A stretch of 10,185 nucleotides of DNA from Candidatus Thorarchaeota archaeon (GCA_016839345.1 JAEOUL010000151.1:1-10185); one strand, 5' to 3'; positions 1-7,411 are shown, counted from the stretch's first letter. Notes: generated by a model from the letters alone, not told the origin. Program-made: numbers and translations.

Positions 1-1
1 C

Positions 2-196
2 AATTTGAGCAATATGCTACTGTTTATGCACTCATGGCATATCTGGCTTGGTATCATAAGCATGATACTGGGTACTCTTGCATTCCTTACGCATATTGGC
101 GGATGGAAAACATGTAATCTTGGATTACCAGCAGTAATTCTTTGGACAATACTTGGATTGATGGGAATCTATCTAGGAGAAGTCTTCGTAATGTGA
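2..196 (+). CDS. C-terminal end of a small membrane protein, possibly DUF2231-like (5' end outside window)
   Basis: The frame is open to the window edge (codon AAT precedes a TTG at 5), so this is probably the 3' end of a longer gene, although a 63-residue protein starting at TTG 5 or ATG 14 cannot be excluded. The visible part has two transmembrane helices, counted from TTG 5 at about residues 13-31 and 40-60, with histidines H9, H12 and H30 near the first helix. The helix start MHSWHIWLG and the end LMGIYLGEVF resemble the last two helices of DUF2231-type membrane proteins; the DUF2231-like protein of module C ends its last helix with the similar IMGALGGIAVY. The stop codon lies inside the ribosome-binding site of the next gene, so the two are co-transcribed. 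I infer a membrane partner, perhaps a heme b carrier, for the module A flavoprotein/Fe-S pair. A b561-type fragment is an alternative. The family assignment is weak; the membrane nature is clear. Confidence 0.5.
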   Translation, partial: NLSNMLLFMHSWHIWLGIISMILGTLAFLTHIGGWKTCNLGLPAVILWTILGLMGIYLGEVFVM

Positions 197-203
197 GGTG
201 ATC
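195..203 (+). promoter_or_regulatory. Ribosome-binding site deciding a GTG start
   Basis: GAGGTGATC is a strong match to the archaeal anti-Shine-Dalgarno and overlaps the upstream TGA stop. It overlaps the possible GTG at 198 but sits just ahead of the GTG at 207, so 207 is the preferred start. The same TGAGGTG stop/RBS arrangement recurs at 1683-1689. Confidence 0.7.
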
Positions 204-206
204 AAT

Positions 207-1685
207 GTGACAGAAACTGAAATTGACAAAGTTCCAGAACCAACTCAAGTGGAAGAAACAACACCCAAAGAGATGTCAGTCCTAGACAAGCTTGCAGAAG
301 TCGTGACTGAAGAGAGAGTCTCGGACTCTGAGCTTGAAAGAGTTGTTTACAGTGGGGATCCGTCATCACTTCCACAGTATCACTATAGATGGAAGGGAAA
401 GTACCTCTCGGATTACGTAGTTAGAGTAAAGAGTGTCAATGAGATTGAAGGCGTTCTCAAAATTGCCCGAGAGTATAAACTTCCTGTGATTCCACGAGGA
501 GGTGCGTCAAGTTGCATGGGTTCCTCAAGTCCAAGTCGTGGCGGGATATCTCTCGATATAAAACCAATGAACAAGATTCTAGAGATCAACAAGGAGTCAA
601 AATTCATCCGTGTTGAACCTGGAGTCACATTTGAGAAACTTGAAGATGAGCTCAGTAAGCATGGTCTGACACTTGGTATCTATCCCTCAAGTGCAAAGTC
701 TGCAGTAATTGGTGGATGGATAGCTTGTGGTGGTCGCGGTGGTATCGGAACACCTTACTATGGATCATTACATGAACACACTCTTTCACTCTCTGTGATT
801 AGCGGTGATGGAGCAGTGCAGGTTGTTGAAGATGAAGATATTGACCTGTTTCTGCATTCCTATGGAATACTAGGAGTAATTTTCGAAGTCAAGCTAATGG
901 TCCATGACCTACCAGATGCGTACAAGACACTCAGCTATGGATTTGGAAACTTGGAAGGTTTATGCAATGCATTGGTTGAGGTTTCAAGTCTTGAGAAGAA
1001 GCCGCTCTATCTTAAGATTGCAGACGAAGAGTTACAGAAATACAGCAATCCGATTGGTAGTGGAAAGTATGTCCTTTCTGCAACCTACATTGATGCGCCA
1101 TACAATATTCCATCAGATGAACTCCGCTCAATCACCGTGCGACATGGTGGAGTGTATCTTGGAGATGAATTCTCAGAAAAAGAATGGGAGCTAAGATATG
1201 ATGCTGAGTTCAATCCGAAGGAGCACACGGAAACCTTGATGTTCCAAGAAGTTTGGGTACCATTAAAGCAGGTGTTTGAGATGCTTACAACCTACGAATC
1301 ATATCGAAGGTCACACAAAATCTCTGCACTATGGTTTGGAATGCTTGGAACTCCGGAAGCAATGCGACTTGAGTTAATGACGATGATTAACGCAGACAAC
1401 TACCTCAAGTTTATTGCAAGCAAAGGTATCTTGCATAAGATGATGAAGAAAGCCATCAAGATAGGTGGTGTACCATATACAATTGGACTTCAAAACTCAA
1501 TCTATATGGCACGTGCATATCCAGACCGATTGGTACAGATGCAAGAGGCTAAAGAGAAATGGGATCCTGAAGGAATCATGAATCCAGATAGAGTTACAGA
1601 TTGTTTGACTTCATTCAGGAGAATAGATGTTTTATTCATCTTAGCGGCAGCATTTCGAAGGCTGTCGAGGTATGTGGGGAAGTGA
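207..1685 (+). CDS. GlcD-type FAD-linked oxidoreductase (module A)
   Basis: This 492-residue protein belongs to the vanillyl-alcohol-oxidase/GlcD flavoprotein group (FAD_binding_4 followed by an FAD-oxidase C-terminal domain), which oxidises 2-hydroxyacids and related alcohols. After an acidic, probably disordered N-terminus (about 1-25), the FAD domain spans about 70-235: VIPRGG at 94-99, a ligand-loop segment at 98-113, IYPSSA at 158-163, GGWIACGG at 169-176. The C-terminal domain ends in the typical DPEGIMNP at 453-460. Two oddities: the loop reads GGASSCMGSS where GxGTSxxGG is usual (the other two flavoproteins here keep the usual form), and the usual GSEGTLGIIT reads HSYGILGVIF at 217-226. 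Residues about 470-492 form a hydrophobic, arginine-rich tail (DVLFILAAAFRRLSR) that may be an amphipathic membrane contact. The start is GTG 207, chosen from the ribosome-binding site at 195-203; GTG 198 would add three residues. It lies 9 bases before its Fe-S partner. The substrate is unknown. Confidence 0.88.
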   Translation: MTETEIDKVPEPTQVEETTPKEMSVLDKLAEVVTEERVSDSELERVVYSGDPSSLPQYHYRWKGKYLSDYVVRVKSVNEIEGVLKIAREYKLPVIPRGGASSCMGSSSPSRGGISLDIKPMNKILEINKESKFIRVEPGVTFEKLEDELSKHGLTLGIYPSSAKSAVIGGWIACGGRGGIGTPYYGSLHEHTLSLSVISGDGAVQVVEDEDIDLFLHSYGILGVIFEVKLMVHDLPDAYKTLSYGFGNLEGLCNALVEVSSLEKKPLYLKIADEELQKYSNPIGSGKYVLSATYIDAPYNIPSDELRSITVRHGGVYLGDEFSEKEWELRYDAEFNPKEHTETLMFQEVWVPLKQVFEMLTTYESYRRSHKISALWFGMLGTPEAMRLELMTMINADNYLKFIASKGILHKMMKKAIKIGGVPYTIGLQNSIYMARAYPDRLVQMQEAKEKWDPEGIMNPDRVTDCLTSFRRIDVLFILAAAFRRLSRYVGK

Positions 1686-1694
1686 GGTGTTACA

Positions 1695-2819
1695 ATGAAT
1701 ATCGATAATCTATCAGAAATACTAAGAAACTGTGGTTCTTGCAACTACTGCCGAGACACCTGCCCAATGTATATTGAGCTCCAGTCCGAACTCGATAGTC
1801 CCGGAGGTAAACTTCGTGCACTCAGAGCATATGCCACAAAAATGAGAAACCCTCCTGTAGAACTTTTGGAGAGATTATATTGTGCAGACTGTCGAAGGTG
1901 CGAGGCAATATGTCCAGCAGGTGTACCTGTTACTGATATTTGGCATGATGCGAAGACTCAGCTCTTGAAGACAGGAGCTCCCATGTCAGAATCACTTCAG
2001 AAAGTTCTTGAATGGATTGACAAAGAAGGTACTCCCTTTGTGGGTTATGAACAGGAAGACCGAACAATATGGGCTGAAGACCTTGAACTTCCACCAGAAT
2101 CCAATACTGCAATCTTCTCTGGATGCATGGGATCATTCTGGTACCCAGATCAGCCTGAAACTGTAGTTGACATGCTACACAAGTTAAAGGTCAATGCTGG
2201 ATATGTTCCTAGCGAAGTCTGTTGTGGACTTTTCAACTATTGGGCTGGTGATGACGAGGGATTTGCAGAGGTAGTGAAGAAGAACTATGCAATGTTCAAA
2301 AAAGCAGGTGTGGATCACATCGTGACCGGATGTGGCGGATGTTATGGGACTCTTGCCGAACACTATCCGCATATAGTTCCAGATTTCGACATTACAATAC
2401 TCCATACTGTTGAAGTCTTAGCAGACATGGTACGAAATGGAGTGCTCACCTTTGATGGATTGGAAGGAACCTATACATTCCATGACAGTTGCCATCTCGG
2501 AAGGGCTCTTGGAATCTATGATGCTCCTCGTGAAATAATCCAGGCAATTCCAGAACTTAAGTTCGTGGAATTGAAGAATAACCGTGACAAGAGTAATTGC
2601 TGCGGAGGATTTCTATCAGTTTTGGACCCTGATTTAGCAGAGTCTGTAGGAAGGAGAAGAGTTGCTGAAGCAGAAGAACTAGGTGTTGATGGTATAATCA
2701 CAACCTGCGTTTCATGCTACAAGAATCTCAGCTACAATGCAAGAGACACGAATCTGGAAGTAATTCAACTTGATGAATTAATACTAGATAAGGCTCAAGC
2801 CTCACAAGTGGAGGAGTAG
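1695..2819 (+). CDS. HdrD/GlcF-like iron-sulfur protein with two CCG domains (module A)
   Basis: This 374-residue electron-transfer protein has two N-terminal CX2CX2CX3CP motifs (C13-C16-C19-C23 and C63-C66-C69-C73) for two 4Fe-4S clusters, then two complete CCG (cysteine-rich) domains: C144, C176-C177, C213, C216, and C266, C302-C303, C338, C341. This is the layout of HdrD, GlcF and LutA/LldE-related subunits, in which CCG domains bind noncubane Fe-S clusters or relay electrons to quinone or disulfide acceptors. No transmembrane helix is seen, so it is likely cytoplasmic and membrane-peripheral. Spacing of 9 bases after the flavoprotein, with its ribosome-binding site (GAGGTG, 1684-1689) overlapping that gene's stop, makes the pair a subunit couple. 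Its first ferredoxin motif begins only 13 residues from the start, earlier than in the module B and C homologues (C19, C20), and it has SPGGKL where those have PRGKL. True HdrD, a GlcF-like subunit or a LutA-like subunit cannot be told apart here. Confidence 0.9.
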   Translation: MNIDNLSEILRNCGSCNYCRDTCPMYIELQSELDSPGGKLRALRAYATKMRNPPVELLERLYCADCRRCEAICPAGVPVTDIWHDAKTQLLKTGAPMSESLQKVLEWIDKEGTPFVGYEQEDRTIWAEDLELPPESNTAIFSGCMGSFWYPDQPETVVDMLHKLKVNAGYVPSEVCCGLFNYWAGDDEGFAEVVKKNYAMFKKAGVDHIVTGCGGCYGTLAEHYPHIVPDFDITILHTVEVLADMVRNGVLTFDGLEGTYTFHDSCHLGRALGIYDAPREIIQAIPELKFVELKNNRDKSNCCGGFLSVLDPDLAESVGRRRVAEAEELGVDGIITTCVSCYKNLSYNARDTNLEVIQLDELILDKAQASQVEE

Positions 2820-2840
2820 TAAGAATTAACAAGGATAAAT

Positions 2841-2846
2841 GGAGAT
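2841..2846 (+). promoter_or_regulatory. Ribosome-binding site favouring the internal ATG at 2854
   Basis: GGAGAT lies 7 bases before ATG 2854 and inside the codons that would follow the upstream in-frame ATG 2839. That upstream ATG has only AAGGAT four bases ahead. The later start also gives a protein whose Rossmann motif begins at the usual distance from the N-terminus. Confidence 0.55.
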
Positions 2847-2853
2847 ATCAACT

Positions 2854-4182
2854 ATGAGCAAAGAAAAAGGCACACGAGTTGTTATCGTTGGCGGTGGAAT
2901 CTCAGGATTCAGCTGTGCCCTTGAATTGAAGGGTCTCAAGGCGCGATGTACAATTCTAGAGAAGGAGAAAACTGTAGGCGGTCGAGCAAGATCATACACC
3001 GAGTCTGGTTATGTATTCGATCAGGGTCTACACTTTTTCGTAGGTGGTTTCAAATCTCTGATTCCGATACTCGAAAGAAGCGGAGTGAGAATGACAACTG
3101 TTGGTGAGGGAGCAGTCTGGTTAAAGGATGGTGAGAGACACATCATTCGAAAATCAGCAGTGGAACTGGCTAAATTTGGTTTGCTTCCAGCAGCGGATAG
3201 AGCGAGACTTGGATTACTTGTCCAGGAAAACATCAACAGGAAAGAAGAGGAATTCAAAGAGCTTGACAGTATGACTTTCTCTGAATATGCAGATGAAAAG
3301 AAGATTCCAGAGTCAATTCAAAATGATTTCTATGATCCACTTATACGAACGGTAACATTCATGGAACCAGGTGAGGTTTCAGCAGGACAATACCTCTACT
3401 CTGAACACTTGAGGTTCGCATATGAGGATGGATTCAGTGCAATGTATCCGGAACGTGGAGGACTAGGTAGTGTTGCATACACATTAATGCTTCAGGCTCG
3501 GAATTTCGGTGTTGAACCCCAAGTCAATTGTGCAGTAAATCAAGTAATCATTGAGAACGGAAAAGTCGTGGGTGTAGACTATCAACAAAATGGAGATAGC
3601 AAACATCTAGATACAGATGCAGTGGTATTGACAACTCCTATCGACCTCATCCACAACTTTGTCAAGAAAAGCGATTTACCAAAGGAGTTCAATGCTAAAA
3701 TATCCAAGTTCGAGTATAATCCATCCACAGTTGCGTACTTTGGTCTGAAATCGCGAGTTCTTGATTTCAATGTAGGTGCATTTGTACCTGGAAGAAAAAT
3801 CAACATTGTCGCCGAAGCGAAGCGGGTTTCGGGTGTACTAGCTCCCATTGGAGAATCTCTATTGACAGTGACTGGTATCGATAAAGAGCTTCTAAAGATG
3901 AGTGATGAAGAAGCAACTCAGGCAATTCTTGATGAACTAGAGATTTTGATACCTGGAGTGAAAGATAAAGTCACTTGGCAGAAGAGCTGGAAGATCTGGA
4001 AATCTGTTCTCAGGCAACCACCAGGTATTATGGATGATCGCTTAACAACCAATAGAACAGGTGTGAAGGGTCTCTATGTCGCAGGTCCTCATGCGAACTG
4101 TGGTATGTATTATGCATCCATGGAAGCTGCCTCAAGATCGGGGATTGCTTGTGCTGGCGAGATGATTGAAGATCTCAAATGA
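2854..4182 (+). CDS. Phytoene desaturase/amine oxidase-like FAD oxidoreductase
   Basis: This protein is 442 residues from ATG 2854 (447 from ATG 2839). It has an N-terminal Rossmann dinucleotide fold, VVIVGGGISG at 9-18, with the ribose-binding acidic residue E36 in ILEKE, then GGRARS at 42-47, all hallmarks of the amine oxidase/phytoene desaturase superfamily. The C-terminal FAD signature is GLYVAG at 406-411, followed by SGIACAGEM at 429-437. The middle (about 80-330) would hold the substrate-binding domain. Family members desaturate, isomerise or dehydroxylate prenyl and carotenoid-type hydrocarbons or oxidise amines; the actual substrate cannot be read here. No partner such as a phytoene synthase is in the window. 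It follows the Fe-S gene by 34 bases on the same strand, so it is probably the last gene of the module A transcript, with the hairpin at 4203-4226 after it. It may feed electrons from a lipid-like substrate into the neighbouring Fe-S chain, but that is inference. Confidence 0.8.
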   Translation: MSKEKGTRVVIVGGGISGFSCALELKGLKARCTILEKEKTVGGRARSYTESGYVFDQGLHFFVGGFKSLIPILERSGVRMTTVGEGAVWLKDGERHIIRKSAVELAKFGLLPAADRARLGLLVQENINRKEEEFKELDSMTFSEYADEKKIPESIQNDFYDPLIRTVTFMEPGEVSAGQYLYSEHLRFAYEDGFSAMYPERGGLGSVAYTLMLQARNFGVEPQVNCAVNQVIIENGKVVGVDYQQNGDSKHLDTDAVVLTTPIDLIHNFVKKSDLPKEFNAKISKFEYNPSTVAYFGLKSRVLDFNVGAFVPGRKINIVAEAKRVSGVLAPIGESLLTVTGIDKELLKMSDEEATQAILDELEILIPGVKDKVTWQKSWKIWKSVLRQPPGIMDDRLTTNRTGVKGLYVAGPHANCGMYYASMEAASRSGIACAGEMIEDLK

Positions 4183-4202
4183 CACAAGTAACAAGATACA
4201 TT

Positions 4203-4226
4203 TGCCAAGGGTGACGACCCTTGGCA
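4203..4226 (+). terminator. Perfect 10-bp inverted repeat (hairpin) between modules A and B
   Basis: TGCCAAGGGT and ACCCTTGGCA are exact inverted copies separated by the four bases GACG, forming a GC-containing stem of 10 bp, 20 bases after the stop of the phytoene desaturase-like gene. No T-run follows, so it is not a classical intrinsic terminator. Because it ends four bases before a TATA-like element, it could instead be an operator for the module B promoter, or an RNA-stabilising 3' hairpin. The repeat itself is certain; its role is not. Confidence 0.55.
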
Positions 4227-4229
4227 TAA

Positions 4230-4237
4230 CTATATAC
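4230..4237 (+). promoter_or_regulatory. Candidate archaeal TATA box for module B
   Basis: CTATATAC lies 49-56 bases before the ATG at 4286. With the usual TATA-to-start distance of about 25 bases, transcription would begin near 4258-4262, leaving a short leader that contains the GGTGA ribosome-binding site at 4274-4278. The purine-rich BRE expected just upstream is poor (GCATAA), and the site abuts the inverted repeat at 4203-4226. Prediction only. Confidence 0.4.
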
Positions 4238-4285
4238 TGAACACGGGATATGCAGAAATAGGCATCTCGATTTGGTGACCTTTGT

Positions 4286-5473
4286 ATGACCAAACTGGAT
4301 TTCCTTGAAAGGTATGGACAAGAGGATGAACCGTATGTGTGTGCTTCATGCGGTAATTGTACTCTGGTATGTCCGGTCTTTCGAAACCTCAAATGGGAGT
4401 CCTACGGTCCAAGAGGCAAACTCCACATTGTAAAATCAATCTTGGAAGGTGAGAGTGAGTTTGGCGAAGAATTTGCTCGAAAAATCTTCCTATGCAATCT
4501 TTGTGAACACTGCACATACGTCTGCACGACCGGAATAAGCCTAGATCGATTTTGGGAAGTGGCTCGCGCTGAAGCCAGACAGCGTGGACTAATGCCGCGG
4601 CCAGCACAATTTATTCTAGATTCTGTAAAGTCTCGTGGAGATATCATGTGGATGGGATCCGCAGACAGGCTTCTTTGGATGGAAGATATAGATGATACAG
4701 TTAGAAAGAAAATACTGAAACCAGCTAAGGTCGCATATTTTCTCGGATGTAATGTTGCCCTCAAGTCCCAATTGCATGAAGTGGCTAAATCAATGGTCAA
4801 CATAATGGAGTATGCAAATGTTGACTATACATTGTTGGCGGACAAGGAAGTTTGTTGTGGTGCACCATTAGGATGGGCTGGTAATTTAGAAGACATCAAC
4901 GAGATGGCAAAGAAGAACATAGAGTTAATGCAGAATCTAGGAGTTGAAACCGTAGTATTCAGTTGTCCTTCTTGTATTCAGACTTGGAGAGATTATAGTA
5001 CTTACCTGAAGGAAGAAAACAATATCGAGTTACTAACAGCGTCACAATTCATCAAGAGGCTAATTCGTGATAAGCAGCTCCAGTTCGAAGAGCAACCAAT
5101 GGTCACTGTCACGTTTCATGATCCATGCATCTCAGCTAGGGTTTTGAAGGTAACTGAGGAACCACGGGAGATCATTGAAGAGATTCCCGGAGTATACAAT
5201 GTCGAAATGACACCATCTAAGGAACACACAAGGTGTTGTGGGTCTCACGGATTACTTGATGTCATTGATCCTGTTCTTTCATCTCAGATTGCGGAAATGC
5301 GACTAAGAGATGTAACAGTGACTCCTGCTACACGAGTCGTTACAGAGTGTCCAAGATGTATACTAGGATTTGATCTTGCCAAATTTACAACAGGATATGA
5401 GTTGAGGGTACAAGATATCTCACAACTTGTTGCGGAATCTTTGTTACCTAAGGAGGGAGGTGACACAAATTAA
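4286..5473 (+). CDS. HdrD/GlcF-like iron-sulfur protein with two CCG domains (module B)
   Basis: This is a 395-residue paralogue of the module A Fe-S protein with the same plan. Ferredoxin-type motifs are C19-C22-C25-C29 followed by P, and C70-C73-C76-C80 (followed by T instead of the usual P). CCG domain 1 has C155, C190-C191, C227 and C230; CCG domain 2 has C281, C317-C318, C355 and C358. PRGKL at 42-46 between the two ferredoxin motifs is shared with the module C protein (PGGKL in module A). No membrane helices are visible. It should pass electrons from the downstream flavoprotein to a membrane or soluble acceptor. ATG 4286 is supported by GGTGA at 4274-4278 and a candidate TATA box at 4230, making this the first gene of a separate transcription unit. 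Its stop TAA shares a base with the ATG of the next gene, implying coupled translation and a stable subunit pair. Confidence 0.9.
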   Translation: MTKLDFLERYGQEDEPYVCASCGNCTLVCPVFRNLKWESYGPRGKLHIVKSILEGESEFGEEFARKIFLCNLCEHCTYVCTTGISLDRFWEVARAEARQRGLMPRPAQFILDSVKSRGDIMWMGSADRLLWMEDIDDTVRKKILKPAKVAYFLGCNVALKSQLHEVAKSMVNIMEYANVDYTLLADKEVCCGAPLGWAGNLEDINEMAKKNIELMQNLGVETVVFSCPSCIQTWRDYSTYLKEENNIELLTASQFIKRLIRDKQLQFEEQPMVTVTFHDPCISARVLKVTEEPREIIEEIPGVYNVEMTPSKEHTRCCGSHGLLDVIDPVLSSQIAEMRLRDVTVTPATRVVTECPRCILGFDLAKFTTGYELRVQDISQLVAESLLPKEGGDTN

Positions 5474-7194
5474 TGAAGGTTGACGAGATGCGCATCGGAG
5501 ACATCGTCGGAGCAGATAATGTTTCAACAACGCATGAAACCTGCATGATGTATTCCAAAGACGTCACAAGTCTTCCAGATCTGGCCTATCAAATAATAAG
5601 TCAGAAATTCGATGTTGTTACACAACCAGTCGATGTCCCGTCTCTACAAAATTTGGTTTGGTATGCAATTGACAACAAAGTACCAATGGTTCCAAGAGGG
5701 AATGGAACTTCTGGATGGGGTGGAGCCATTCCAACTCGCGCTGGAATATGTGTTGACGTTTCTGAAATCAACAAGATTCTTTACTTCAATGAATTTGAAT
5801 CTGCAGTAACTGTTGAATCAGGAATAACTTGGAGAGATCTTCTTTCATTTCTCGAACGCCTTGGATTCACTTTGCCAGTCTATCCTTCTAGTGCTACTGC
5901 GGCAACAGTTGGAGGTTTCGTAGCAAGTGGTGGTCTTGGCATAGGCTCAACTCGTAATGGAGATATCTTGGAGCAAGTAATTGGTATTGAAGCAGTTTTG
6001 CCAAATGGCAAAGTCGTAAGACTTGGAAAAGTTCTGATAAATCCAGAAGAAGACACTTTGCGAGAAAAAACAGAAAAAGGAACGCAATGGTTGAGCCAAG
6101 TCTTATCAGAAGCTGGATTAGGAACGCCAGAACAGGAGTCAAAACTCATAGCTGGGACTTATGGAACTCTTGGAATCATAACCAAGGTAACTCTCAAGAC
6201 AATACCAAACCTCCAGTTAATTCCATTCGCTTGTGCGTTTGACACACTAGATGACTTGGTGAATGCTGCGAGTAAAATCCTCGAAGATGTGAAGCCCTAT
6301 TTCCTTAGGTTTCTTGCCGACAATTATACATCAAAACTTGCGGCTCTGAAGACGCAGGATCTGGAGAATGGTAAGTACATTCTGACTGGAGCTCTCCTCG
6401 ATACAATCTATCAAAATGAGGATAATATTGAGATTATCAAAACTCAAACGAAGAAAGGACGGGGAACAATGTTGAAGGATGATAGAGCGTGGTTCTATTG
6501 GTCCGAGCGTTTGTATCCCTTACGAATAAAACGTCATGGACCCAGTCTAGTCCCAGCAGAAATGCTTGCTCCACTCCATATGCTTCCGGAAATTTTTGAA
6601 AAGACGAAGAATGAACTTCGAAAGTCCAAAGTAGCAATTGAAGGTACTCTCAACAATGATGGCAATACATCGTTCATGGTATGGATTCTAGATGATGAAC
6701 GGAAGAAGATTTCATTCACTATTGGATGGTATAGATCATTCCAAATAGCATCTCTTGCTGAAAGGTTTGGAGGGCTTCCGTATGCAGTGGGTCTTTGGAA
6801 TGGACGCCATGCAAAGAAGTACTATGGAGAACAATCATTCGAAAATCTCAAGATAATGAAGAAAAAGCTGGATCCTCTCAATATCATGAATCCTGTCAAA
6901 GTATTTGGAGGACGTGTAACCCCTGGACGAGCGTCATTGCTGGCTGGTTTCTTTGCCGGATTCGCTATCACCCTCGCAGCCTCATTAATAGGGTCGAATC
7001 TATTGGGGATTAGCTGGATAATTCAACTCATGCACACAAACATCATTCCGTCCATTAATGTTCCAAATTTCATCTTGTTGTCTTTGTTTGGAGGTGTTCT
7101 TGGATCACTCATAATCAAACTCATGACACTAAACCAAGCTCTTGCTGTTGGTATCCCTTTGCTACGCATACTTAGTAAAATACTTAGAAGATGA
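5473..7194 (+). CDS. GlcD-type FAD oxidoreductase with two C-terminal transmembrane helices (module B)
   Basis: This 573-residue flavoprotein is longer than the usual 450-500 residues of the family. The FAD-binding domain occupies about 50-240: VPRGNGTSGWGG at 73-84, VYPSSA at 136-141, TVGGFVASGG at 145-154, and GTYGTLGIIT at 228-237, where GSEGTLGIIT is usual. A charged insertion (about 187-225) precedes this last motif. The FAD-oxidase C-terminal domain ends with LDPLNIMNP at 466-474. The rest is unusual: residues about 488-512 and 531-551 are hydrophobic helices joined by a short polar loop, followed by a basic tail ending LSKILRR. This should anchor the enzyme directly in the membrane, close to quinone or another membrane carrier. 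The start overlaps the upstream stop (TAATG), with GGAGGTGA at 5456-5463. It is the last gene of module B. The substrate is unknown; 2-hydroxyacids are the family's usual substrates. Confidence 0.88.
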   Translation: MKVDEMRIGDIVGADNVSTTHETCMMYSKDVTSLPDLAYQIISQKFDVVTQPVDVPSLQNLVWYAIDNKVPMVPRGNGTSGWGGAIPTRAGICVDVSEINKILYFNEFESAVTVESGITWRDLLSFLERLGFTLPVYPSSATAATVGGFVASGGLGIGSTRNGDILEQVIGIEAVLPNGKVVRLGKVLINPEEDTLREKTEKGTQWLSQVLSEAGLGTPEQESKLIAGTYGTLGIITKVTLKTIPNLQLIPFACAFDTLDDLVNAASKILEDVKPYFLRFLADNYTSKLAALKTQDLENGKYILTGALLDTIYQNEDNIEIIKTQTKKGRGTMLKDDRAWFYWSERLYPLRIKRHGPSLVPAEMLAPLHMLPEIFEKTKNELRKSKVAIEGTLNNDGNTSFMVWILDDERKKISFTIGWYRSFQIASLAERFGGLPYAVGLWNGRHAKKYYGEQSFENLKIMKKKLDPLNIMNPVKVFGGRVTPGRASLLAGFFAGFAITLAASLIGSNLLGISWIIQLMHTNIIPSINVPNFILLSLFGGVLGSLIIKLMTLNQALAVGIPLLRILSKILRR

Positions 7195-7205
7195 TTCTCT
7201 CTTTC

Positions 7206-7224
7206 CAAAAAACATTGATTTTTG
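7206..7224 (+). terminator. Weak hairpin with T-rich arm after module B
   Basis: CAAAAA and TTTTTG are inverted copies around a seven-base loop, 12 bases after the module B flavoprotein stop and just past a pyrimidine-rich stretch (TTCTCTCTTTCC). The T-run could act as an archaeal-type terminator; the all-A/T stem is too weak to be convincing by itself. Confidence 0.3.
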
Positions 7225-7238
7225 CAACCAAACATTGA
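7211..7238 (+). repeat. Direct repeat AACATTGA, two copies 20 bp apart
   Basis: AACATTGA occurs at 7211-7218 and 7231-7238, exactly 20 bases (about two helical turns) apart; an inverted CAATGT follows at 7261-7266. Such spacing would suit a dimeric regulator, but the motif is short and AT-rich and could be chance. Confidence 0.3.
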
Positions 7239-7405
7239 AGTAATAGAGGATTAGTCAATTCAATGTAAATTGTATGTTGATGGATTTCATTCACATTTGA
7301 CTGAGTATGGGTTAACCAATATGCTAAAATACAGTACATATGTTCCGAATCGAAACTTGACCATGATGTTCAACTTGCTGAAACATACAATATGGAACCA
7401 AATAT
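7239..7405 (+). promoter_or_regulatory. Remainder of the 224-bp intergenic region, candidate promoter of module C
   Basis: This AT-rich stretch has no supported gene. CTAAAATA at 7324-7331 is the best TATA-like element and would place transcription near 7352, giving a leader of about 65 bases; an AT-rich site near 7384-7393 is an alternative giving almost no leader. A short palindrome ACATATGT lies at 7336-7343. Module C needs a promoter somewhere here, but the exact element is not certain. Confidence 0.3.
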
Positions 7406-7411
7406 AGGTGA
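7406..7411 (+). promoter_or_regulatory. Ribosome-binding site deciding start at 7419
   Basis: AGGTGA sits 7 bases before ATG 7419. The earlier in-frame ATG at 7392 has no such site and would add nine polar and acidic residues ahead of the signal peptide, so 7419 is preferred. Confidence 0.65.

Noticed and set aside
904..1194. 96-codon plus-strand open frame within the module A flavoprotein
   Set aside because: It is a frame-shifted shadow of the flavoprotein gene without a recognisable domain or ribosome-binding site.
1695..2819. Assignment as true heterodisulfide reductase HdrD
   Set aside because: The CCG/ferredoxin plan is shared with GlcF and LutA/LldE-type proteins, and no HdrE, methyl-coenzyme M reductase or other methanogenesis gene is in the window, so only HdrD/GlcF-like is supported.
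4402..4803. 133-codon minus-strand open frame
   Set aside because: It is antisense to the module B Fe-S gene and the sense frame carries the conserved cysteine motifs.
7336..7343. ACATATGT palindrome as an operator
   Set aside because: An 8-bp AT-rich palindrome is expected by chance in such sequence and no second copy was noticed nearby.
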